Source: Tubiluchus corallicola (taxonomy: Eukaryota; Priapulida; Priapulimorpha; Priapulimorphida; Tubiluchidae). Taken from it: DNA of 29,219 nt. A model generated the notes under the pieces. The model did not search any database and was not told where the DNA came from. It saw nothing but the letters and a program-made list of their open reading frames with translations. A program made the position numbers and the translations under genes. The stretch lies in the NCBI GenBank assembly GCA_030141605.1, contig JAQGDQ010002399.1:64001-93219 (forward strand), given 5' to 3'. Below, one piece after another: positions 23,277 through 29,219 of the stretch. The first letter of the stretch is position 1. Each line of letters starts with the position of its first letter.

Positions 23277-25418
23277 ATGTTGAAAAAAATATTGTTGGGC
23301 TTACTACTACTTACTGTAATAGTTCCTCTTCTTGCTCAAATAAGTTCAGGAGGACAGCCTTATTTTTATAATAATAATTTAATATTAAAATCCTTTTCAG
23401 ATATTCCTGAGATAAAACTGGAGGTGGGAGAAATAGATACGGCTCCTATTCAAGAGAGTAATTTTAAGACTTTTGTTTTTGCTCAGGGTATAGATACAGA
23501 TATTTCGCCTCGAAATAATGGGGTGTGGACAGAAGTACCCGGTGTGGGTAAGATATGGCAGATTAAAATAAGGTCTTTTCAAGCCTTTTCTTTGGGGGTG
23601 CTTTTTGAGAAGTTTTACTTGCCTATAGGGGCTAAGTTGTTTGTGTATAATCCTGAAACAAATTTTATTTTAGGAGCATTTACTAATAAAAATAATAAAG
23701 AGTTTGGCAGCCTAATGATATCACCTGTAAAGGGAGATTATATTATTATAGAATTACAACTTCCTTACGAGATAGAGACTAATTATAGTTTAAAGGTGGG
23801 AAAGGTGTTTCACGATTTTATGGGAATATTAAAAAATAATCCTTATTTCGGGGAAGCAGGTGCTTGTAATATTGATGTAAATTGCTTTGAAGCGGACAAA
23901 TGGGAGGAAGAAAAACGTAGTGTGTGTAGAATTGTTTTTCCTGGTGATCTTGGTGGTTTAGCTGTAGGTTCGGGAGTTTTAGTAAACAATGTAAAAAGCG
24001 ATGGTACTCCTTATTTTCTGACAGCTCACCACATATTTGGGAGTAGTCCTGTTGCTAACAACTCTATTTTTTATTTTAATTACGAACGTTCATTATGTCC
24101 TGATGAAGAAGATAATAATGATGTAGTGGGGGGAGTTTATACACAGACTATATCAGGTTCTGAATTGTTGGCCACTTCTGATGATATAGATTTTTCATTG
24201 GTGAAATTGTCTGAGACTCCACCTATTGATTTTCTTCCGTATTACGCGGGGTGGAATGTAAATGCTACACCCCCTCACTTTCTTACAGGCATTCACCATC
24301 CTATAGGTGTAGAAAAAAAAATAAGCAGAGACAAAGACGAAGCAGGCTATAGTGGAAATTTTGCTTCGAGTTTAGGATTTATAGAAAATTCACATTGGCA
24401 TATTCTTAATTGGGAAGAGGGGGTAACAGAAGGAGGCTCTTCGGGTTCCCCGTTGTTTAATAACAATAGAAAGTTAGTAGGTGTTTTAAGCGGTGGAGCG
24501 GCAAATTGTGAAAACCCTTCAGATGACTATTACACGAGGTTGGATATGGCGTGGAATTACTTTCCAGAAGAAAACAGGCAACTGAAAATATGGTTAGACC
24601 CTGATAATAAAAACATCACCACTATTGAAGGATATGATCCTTATGAACACGAAGAAATCTATTTTAGGTGGTTTAATTTTAATTATACAGATTATTATAG
24701 CACTTATAATAGCTCTAATTACAATTCATTGGCAGAAAAATTTCAACTTCAAGGTAAAATAAGAGGTATTTATTTTTTGCCAAACAAAGTGGAGATAGCT
24801 AATGGCAATACAATAGAAATTAAAATTTGGGAAGGAGATAAATATCCTGAAAATCTAATTTATACTCAAGAAGTGGATTTATCTCTTTTTGAGGAAAATG
24901 TTGAGAGTCTTATCTATTTAGATAATGCAGTAGAGTTTGAAAATCAGCTGTTTGTTGGTTTTCAAACTCAGAATAATAATTTTGGCGTTTATAAAATCTC
25001 TAAAACAAAAGGCATTTCTAACTCTGCTTTTGCTTATTCGCAAAACAAATGGGACTACCTTTCAGTGTCGGAAGGTGATGATATCAGTTTATCTCTTGGG
25101 GTGAGACTTTTAGCAAGTAGCGAGGATAAAATAGTTATACCTGATATTGAGTATGGAGATGTGCTTTTTTATCCTAATCCCATAACTGATTTTTTGTATC
25201 TGGGTTTAGAAAATATGCCCCAAGAATTTAAAGTATTTATCTACGATACTTCTGGAGCATTAATAGCGGTAGATAACGAGGCAAAAGAAAAATTAGAACC
25301 AAAATATGATAGATATCATAAATACATTATGCCTTTTGAGAAATATAAAAAAGGAATATATATAATAAAAGTGAAAATGGATAATCAAATTGTGGCTAAA
25401 AAGATAATTAAAAATTAA
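23277..25418 (+). CDS. Secreted lysyl-endopeptidase-like serine protease with T9SS sorting domain
   Basis: The 713-residue precursor has a signal peptide (1-21, ending LLAQ) and a propeptide to about 195. The trypsin-fold domain (about 195-450) begins CNIDVNC (197-203), much like Achromobacter lysyl endopeptidase. The triad is His252 in LTAHH, Asp305 in DIDFSLVKL and Ser389 in GGSSGSP. Asp416 in SDDY aligns, from my recollection of that enzyme, with Asp225, which gives Lys specificity. The cysteines of one disulfide (Cys36-Cys58 there) read Val and Ile here, and an extra Cys217 is present. A beta-rich domain (about 455-625) follows, then a type A Por sorting domain from about 631 (FYPNPITDFLYL to the end KGIYIIKVKMDNQIVAKKIIKN-like, shown only in part). 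It should cross the outer membrane by T9SS and remain on the surface or be released. Confidence 0.88.
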   Translation: MLKKILLGLLLLTVIVPLLAQISSGGQPYFYNNNLILKSFSDIPEIKLEVGEIDTAPIQESNFKTFVFAQGIDTDISPRNNGVWTEVPGVGKIWQIKIRSFQAFSLGVLFEKFYLPIGAKLFVYNPETNFILGAFTNKNNKEFGSLMISPVKGDYIIIELQLPYEIETNYSLKVGKVFHDFMGILKNNPYFGEAGACNIDVNCFEADKWEEEKRSVCRIVFPGDLGGLAVGSGVLVNNVKSDGTPYFLTAHHIFGSSPVANNSIFYFNYERSLCPDEEDNNDVVGGVYTQTISGSELLATSDDIDFSLVKLSETPPIDFLPYYAGWNVNATPPHFLTGIHHPIGVEKKISRDKDEAGYSGNFASSLGFIENSHWHILNWEEGVTEGGSSGSPLFNNNRKLVGVLSGGAANCENPSDDYYTRLDMAWNYFPEENRQLKIWLDPDNKNITTIEGYDPYEHEEIYFRWFNFNYTDYYSTYNSSNYNSLAEKFQLQGKIRGIYFLPNKVEIANGNTIEIKIWEGDKYPENLIYTQEVDLSLFEENVESLIYLDNAVEFENQLFVGFQTQNNNFGVYKISKTKGISNSAFAYSQNKWDYLSVSEGDDISLSLGVRLLASSEDKIVIPDIEYGDVLFYPNPITDFLYLGLENMPQEFKVFIYDTSGALIAVDNEAKEKLEPKYDRYHKYIMPFEKYKKGIYIIKVKMDNQIVAKKIIKN

Positions 25419-25440
25419 GTTCTTTTAGCTTTTTCATTTT

Positions 25441-26190
25441 TCAAACTTCTATTAGTTCTTTATTTTCTATGTTGAAAACATTGTTAATGTGCTTGTTTAA
25501 ATTTTCATTACAAGTGTTGCAACAGGTGATATCATTGTCTTTTGATACAAGCCATATTTCATCGGTTATTTTTTTTGCAGTATGTAGCTCGTGTGTAGCA
25601 ATTAGTACTGCTTTTTTGTTTTCAACAGCCAACTTTTTTAACATCGATATAATTTCAATTCTATTAGGTAAGTCAAGGTGAGAAGTGGGTTCATCTAACA
25701 ACACTAATGGTGTATCTTGTGCTATGGTTCTTGCAATGACTGCTTTTTGAAACTCTCCATCGCTTAGCTCGTGTAACAACCTGTTTCTATAAGTAGATAA
25801 ACTAGTTTGTTCTAATGTTCTATGTATAATATTTTTATCATAAGCAGTTAATTTTCCCATCCACGAGGTGTGGGGTTGTCGTCCCATAGCTACAAAATCG
25901 AAAACATTCATATTTTCTATTTTTGTGTTGTGGGTTAACACAATAGATAATAGACGAGCATTTCGTTTGAAGTTTTTACTATTAACTACATTGCCATTTA
26001 TCAAAATATTTCCACTCAATGCAGGTAACAAACCAGCAATAGTACCTATTAGGGTAGATTTTCCAGAACCATTTCTTCCCAACAGCCCTACAAACTTACC
26101 TTCTTCAATACTAAGATTGATATTAGAAATAAGTTGTTTATTCTGATACCCAATAGAAATATTTTGTAATTCTAAAACAGACGTTTTCAT
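25441..26190 (-). CDS. ABC importer ATPase, FecE/HmuV/BtuD-like, without adjacent permease
   Basis: The 249-residue ATPase has Walker A GRNGSGKST at 38-46, signature ELSDGEFQKAVIAR (141-154) and Walker B VLLDEPTSHLD with Asp166/Glu167, then IATHEL. The LSDGE signature and the SIVLTHNTKIENMNVFDFVAMGRQPHT segment starting at about 82 mark the iron-siderophore/heme/cobalamin importer class. The tail is odd: CCNTC at 223-227, a cysteine cluster I do not know from these ATPases. No permease or binding-protein gene is adjacent, so it must work with a membrane partner encoded elsewhere. The ATG at 26190 is the only possible start, since an in-frame stop lies 12 bases upstream. The -7 box at 26195-26202 implies a leaderless or nearly leaderless mRNA. 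Confidence 0.85.
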   Translation of the reverse strand: MKTSVLELQNISIGYQNKQLISNINLSIEEGKFVGLLGRNGSGKSTLIGTIAGLLPALSGNILINGNVVNSKNFKRNARLLSIVLTHNTKIENMNVFDFVAMGRQPHTSWMGKLTAYDKNIIHRTLEQTSLSTYRNRLLHELSDGEFQKAVIARTIAQDTPLVLLDEPTSHLDLPNRIEIISMLKKLAVENKKAVLIATHELHTAKKITDEIWLVSKDNDITCCNTCNENLNKHINNVFNIENKELIEV

Positions 26191-26194
26191 ATTG

Positions 26195-26202
26195 CAAAGT
26201 TA
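26195..26202 (-). promoter_or_regulatory. -7 box implying a leaderless transcript for the FecE-like gene
   Basis: TAACTTTG on the minus strand matches TAnnTTTG and ends only 5 bases before the ATG at 26190, so transcription would begin at or next to the start codon. No clear -33 element was seen. Confidence 0.4.
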
Positions 26203-26259
26203 TGAAAAAAAGGATATTTATCTCTACTGCATTCAAAATGTCATTCTTAATTTTTTATC

Positions 26260-26267
26260 TATTTTTG
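26260..26267 (+). promoter_or_regulatory. Putative -7 box for nadE
   Basis: TATTTTTG matches TAnnTTTG and lies 23 bases before the ATG at 26291. This also argues against the longer frame that opens at TTG 26192, whose first part would lie upstream of the transcript start. Confidence 0.42.
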
Positions 26268-26290
26268 CACTACGAAATAAATTACAGACA

Positions 26291-27943
26291 ATGAAAATAG
26301 CCGTAGCTCAACTTAATTATCATGTAGGTAATTTTGAGGATAATGTAGAAAAAATAAAACAATATATAGATAAGGGAAGAAATGAGGGGGTGGATTTAGT
26401 AATATTTACTGAGCTGGCTATATGTGGTTATGTTGCCAAAGATTTGTTAGAACGAGAGGATTTTATACGCAAATGCAAACAGGCTACTGACGAAGTAGTA
26501 GCTTACACACAAGACATAGCCATTGTTATAGGAGCGCCAACTATCAATGACAATGAAAAGGGAAGAATGCTTTACAACTCTGCATTGTTTGTTGAAAATC
26601 AAGAAATAAAGTTCGTACAGCACAAAACGTTATTGCCTTCTTATGATATCTTTGATGAATATAGATATTTTGAGACTAACACAGATTTTAATGTATTTGT
26701 TTTTAAGGGCAAAAAAATAGGACTTACTATCTGCGAAGATATTTGGGAGCGGCAATATGTGGAAAATAAATTTGTAAAAAATTCATTTTTTCCAATCTAC
26801 CCCGTAGATGAGCTGATGAAATACTCTCCTAATATAATTATTAATATTTCGGCCTCTCCATTTTCATATTTAAAAAATGAGCGAAGAAATAAAGTTGTTT
26901 GTCATTGTGCCAAAAAGTACCATGTGCCTGTAATTTATGCTAATCAGGTAGGGGCAGATACGGATGTTTTATTTGATGGAGTGTCAAAGTTTGTTAATAG
27001 CAAAGGAGATATAGTAGAAGAATTAGCTCTTTTTGAGGAAGATTTTCGCATAGTGGATATGAACGCCATAGAAAAATGTAAAGTAGCCGATACTTGTATT
27101 GTAGAAAAGATACCTTTGATATACAAGGCTTTGAAATTAGGTATTCGAGACTATTTTAATAAAATGAAATTTCAACGGGCTGTTTTAGGACTTTCTGGAG
27201 GCTTAGATTCTGCCGTTACCCTTGCATTGGCTGCAGAGGCTCTTGGTAGTGAAAATATAAAAGGTATATTGATGCCTTCTAAATACTCGTCCGAACATTC
27301 GGTTGAAGATGCTATGCAAATTGCTAAAAATTTAAAGGTAAATTATGAAATAATACCTATAAAAAATATTACTGATGATTTTGATATAGCCTTACATCCA
27401 ATATTTAAAGGATTGCCATTTAATATTACAGAAGAAAATATACAAGCACGTATAAGGGGTAACTTGTTGATGGCTGTAGCCAATAAACTAGATTATATAC
27501 TACTTAATACTTCTAACAAAAGTGAAATGGCTGTCGGCTACAGTACATTGTATGGCGATATGAGTGGAGGCTTGTCTGTATTGGGCGATGTATATAAAAC
27601 AGATGTATACCGTTTGGCAAAATATATCAACAGAAAGGAGGAAATAATACCCCGAAATACCATTGTAAAGCCTCCTTCTGCAGAATTACGACCAGACCAA
27701 AAAGACAGTGATTCCCTTCCCGAATACGATATTTTGGACAACATACTTTATCAATACATAGAAGAGCAAAAATCAAAAGAAGCTATTGTACAAAGTGGTG
27801 TAGAAGAAAAAGTGGTGGAAAAAGTTATTCGCCTTGTTGATATTAGTGAATATAAAAGATATCAATCGCCTCCCATTTTTAGAGTATCACCTAAGGCTTT
27901 TGGTATAGGCAGGCAAATACCACTAGTGGTTTGGTTAAAGTAA
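26291..27943 (+). CDS. nadE: Glutamine-dependent NAD+ synthetase
   Basis: NadE converts nicotinic acid adenine dinucleotide to NAD using ATP and glutamine. The 550-residue protein has an N-terminal nitrilase-type glutaminase domain with triad Glu41 (FTELAICGY), Lys112 (HKTLLPSYDIFDEYRYF) and Cys148 (LTICEDIW). The C-terminal synthetase domain has the pyrophosphatase loop LSGGLDSAV at 301-309, NTSNKSEMAVGYSTLYGDMSG-type substrate region (shown in part) and PPSAELRPDQKD. ATG 26291 gives the family's MKIAVAQLNYHVG start; an in-frame TTG at 26192 would add 33 residues without family support. Its last codons (VVWLK stop) lie inside the first copy of a 41-bp tandem duplication. Confidence 0.96.
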   Translation: MKIAVAQLNYHVGNFEDNVEKIKQYIDKGRNEGVDLVIFTELAICGYVAKDLLEREDFIRKCKQATDEVVAYTQDIAIVIGAPTINDNEKGRMLYNSALFVENQEIKFVQHKTLLPSYDIFDEYRYFETNTDFNVFVFKGKKIGLTICEDIWERQYVENKFVKNSFFPIYPVDELMKYSPNIIINISASPFSYLKNERRNKVVCHCAKKYHVPVIYANQVGADTDVLFDGVSKFVNSKGDIVEELALFEEDFRIVDMNAIEKCKVADTCIVEKIPLIYKALKLGIRDYFNKMKFQRAVLGLSGGLDSAVTLALAAEALGSENIKGILMPSKYSSEHSVEDAMQIAKNLKVNYEIIPIKNITDDFDIALHPIFKGLPFNITEENIQARIRGNLLMAVANKLDYILLNTSNKSEMAVGYSTLYGDMSGGLSVLGDVYKTDVYRLAKYINRKEEIIPRNTIVKPPSAELRPDQKDSDSLPEYDILDNILYQYIEEQKSKEAIVQSGVEEKVVEKVIRLVDISEYKRYQSPPIFRVSPKAFGIGRQIPLVVWLK

Positions 27944-28003
27944 AAAATATATTTTTGTATTCATTAGTGGTTTAATTAAAATAAAAAATATATTTTTGTT
28001 TTC
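27922..28003 (+). repeat. 41-bp tandem duplication of the nadE 3' end
   Basis: 27922-27962 and 27963-28003 are adjacent copies with 36 of 41 positions identical. Copy 1 contains the nadE end (codons GTG GTT TGG TTA AAG TAA). Copy 2 holds its decayed image (GTG GTT TAA TTA AAA TAA). Each copy also carries the perfect palindrome AAAAATATATTTTT (27943-27956 and 27984-27997) and ends with a TATTTTTG box. The five differences are scattered, so the event is not very recent. Confidence 0.88.
27930..27998 (+). promoter_or_regulatory. Doubled promoter boxes for the TonB-dependent receptor gene
   Basis: TATTTTTG occurs at 27950-27957 and, through the tandem duplication, again at 27991-27998. Only the first has a TTTG (27930-27933) upstream, with a 16-base spacer; in the second copy this reads TTTA. 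The second box is 41 bases before the ATG at 28040. The first promoter would start inside or just after the nadE stop. Confidence 0.4.
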
Positions 28004-28039
28004 TTAAAACACTATGTCATAACATTAAAACTTTTTTCT

Positions 28040-29219
28040 ATGAAAACAATTATTCTTATACTAACAATTCTTGTTTTATCTTGTAAAATAAATTATGCAC
28101 AGTCTTTGAAAGGGAAAGTTGTTGATGGTGAGGGAGAGCCTTTGATAGGAGCTTCGGTTTTTATAGAGGGAACTACAACTGGAACTATGACAGATGTAAC
28201 GGGAAGTTATGAGATACAAAATGTAAAACAAGGTAGTCATACATTAATAGCTAGTTACATAGGTTATAGTACTAAAAGGAAAGTAGTAGATGTGAGAGGA
28301 GAGGAAGTTGTTGTTGTGAGCGATTTTGCATTAAAAGAAGAATCTAAAACTCTAGATGCGGTTGTCGTTACAGGAACATTTGTTACGAGAACACAAAAAG
28401 AAACTCCTGCATCTATAACTAATATTTCTTCAAAAAAACTACAAACCCTTCAATCTAACTCACAAGCAGATATTCTTAGAATTGTTCCTGGTGTTCACGC
28501 AGAAGGTGGTGGTGGTGAAGTAGGTAGTAACGTTTTTGTTAGAGGATTACCAGCTGGAGGACAGTATCAATATGTGCCTATCCAGATAGATGGTATGCCT
28601 GTGGAGAGTACTTTTGGTATGACTTCTTCTGCAACGGATGTGTATTTTAGAAACGATTTGGCTATTAAGGGAATGGAATTTGTTAGAGGAGGCTCTTCAA
28701 CACTATATGGTGTAGGTTCTGTGGCAGGTATTATTAATTATCAAACAAAAACAGGAACAACTGTTCCAACGTCTAACATACAGTATGAAGCAGCTGATGC
28801 AGGACGAGCAAAAATAGATTTTTTCACTTCTGGGCCTTTAGGAGAAGCAGATTCTAAAGTTTTTTACAGCCTTTCTGGAGTTTATCGCTACGATGAAGGG
28901 CCTATTTATACTGGGCTGCCTTCCGAAGGATATCAAATAAGAGGAAGCTTGAAAAAAGTTTTAAACAATGGCTCTTTTACTGTTTATGGACAATACATAG
29001 ATGATGGAGCACAATTTTTCTTGCCTATTCCCCTAGAAGGTAATAGCCGGGATAGATTAATAGGTAATGATGGCGAAGAGGTTTATTCTCTTCAAACAAA
29101 ACATGCAGGTAATATTGGATATCAAACTCCAGATGGAATGTTTTATACAGACATTAGCGATGGTGTTAAAACAAAAGGAGGATATTTACATTTTAACTTT
29201 AAGCAATATTGGGGTGAAA
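28040..29219 (+). CDS. TonB-dependent receptor with CarboxypepD_reg domain (5' part, runs off window)
   Basis: The frame opens at ATG 28040 and runs 393 codons to the window edge with no stop. A signal peptide (1-20) is likely cleaved at INYA|QS. A carboxypeptidase-regulatory-like domain occupies about 21-98 (LKGKVVDGEGEPLIGASVFIEGT). LDAVVVTG (105-112) resembles a TonB box, and the plug domain follows: QADILRIVPGVHAEGG, NVFVRGLPAG, IQIDGMPV and MEFVRGGSSTLYG-VGSVAGIINY. Barrel strands begin after about 245. These are outer-membrane active transporters driven by TonB/ExbBD. It lacks the hallmarks of a SusC starch-type receptor and no SusD gene is visible, so small ligands such as siderophores, cobalamin or peptides are possible. 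The nearby FecE-like ATPase fits but is on the other strand, with nadE between them. Confidence 0.92.
   Translation, partial: MKTIILILTILVLSCKINYAQSLKGKVVDGEGEPLIGASVFIEGTTTGTMTDVTGSYEIQNVKQGSHTLIASYIGYSTKRKVVDVRGEEVVVVSDFALKEESKTLDAVVVTGTFVTRTQKETPASITNISSKKLQTLQSNSQADILRIVPGVHAEGGGGEVGSNVFVRGLPAGGQYQYVPIQIDGMPVESTFGMTSSATDVYFRNDLAIKGMEFVRGGSSTLYGVGSVAGIINYQTKTGTTVPTSNIQYEAADAGRAKIDFFTSGPLGEADSKVFYSLSGVYRYDEGPIYTGLPSEGYQIRGSLKKVLNNGSFTVYGQYIDDGAQFFLPIPLEGNSRDRLIGNDGEEVYSLQTKHAGNIGYQTPDGMFYTDISDGVKTKGGYLHFNFKQYWGE

Noticed and set aside
26192-26290. In-frame extension of nadE from TTG 26192 adding 33 residues
   Set aside because: The extra residues do not resemble any NadE N-terminus, a -7 box lies inside the extension, and ATG 26291 gives the family start MKIAVAQLNY.
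1-29219. CRISPR arrays, tRNA/rRNA genes, insertion sequences, prophage genes, toxin-antitoxin pairs or defence islands
   Set aside because: None was recognised on either strand; every sizeable open region is explained by the listed genes and no intergenic gap exceeds about 245 bases.

Overview
The window is an AT-rich chromosomal segment that looks like Bacteroidota. The evidence is a type IX secretion (Por) C-terminal sorting domain on a secreted protease, a CarboxypepD_reg-type TonB-dependent receptor, an MsbA-like lipid exporter, little sign of Shine-Dalgarno sequences, and repeated intergenic matches to the Bacteroidota -7 promoter box TAnnTTTG. No rRNA, tRNA, insertion sequence, prophage, CRISPR array or recognisable defence island was seen. 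Almost all of the sequence is explained by ordinary chromosomal genes, and no intergenic gap reaches 300 bases.

Layout. 1-842 (-): 5' part of a secreted protein with CSPG/cadherin-like repeats, cut by the window edge. 996-4232 (+): trpE, trpG, trpD, the first two steps of tryptophan synthesis, without trpCFBA. 4389-8180 (+): guaA, a TauE/SafE transporter and purB. 8285-12631 (+): an MsbA-like ABC exporter, a GT-C membrane glycosyltransferase and a GT2 polyprenyl-phosphate-type glycosyltransferase, apparently one envelope-glycolipid operon. 13988-12635 (-): a small membrane-anchored protein, greA and a HIT hydrolase. 14100-14528 (+): a degenerate Rieske-like lipoprotein. 15193-14552 (-): an L,D-transpeptidase. 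15437-18310 (+): uvrA. 20950-18406 (-): a NatA-type ATPase, an ABM-fold monooxygenase and a NatB-type permease. 21186-25418 (+): dCMP deaminase, a CtpA-type S41 protease and a lysyl-endopeptidase-like protease with a T9SS sorting domain. 26190-25441 (-): a solitary FecE/HmuV-like ATPase. 26291-27943 (+): glutamine-dependent NAD synthetase. 28040-end (+): 5' part of a TonB-dependent receptor.

How it fits together. Three enzymes here draw ammonia from glutamine (TrpE/TrpG, GuaA, NadE). guaA and purB supply GMP and AMP, and dCMP deaminase feeds dTMP. The middle block builds or decorates the outer envelope (MsbA plus two glycosyltransferases, L,D-transpeptidase), and the right-hand part is secretion and uptake (T9SS protease, TonB receptor, import ATPase).

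I found no wholly new system. The features most worth a second look are: three short tandem duplications lying exactly on gene ends, one of which makes a fossil copy of the nadE 3' end together with a second promoter box; the monooxygenase placed between the ATPase and permease of an ABC-2 transporter; the exporter/glycosyltransferase operon; the Rieske-like lipoprotein lacking both histidine ligands; and the lysyl-endopeptidase-like enzyme that seems to have lost both cysteines of one disulfide while keeping the Lys-specificity aspartate. Functional calls rest on motifs read by eye; no database search was run.
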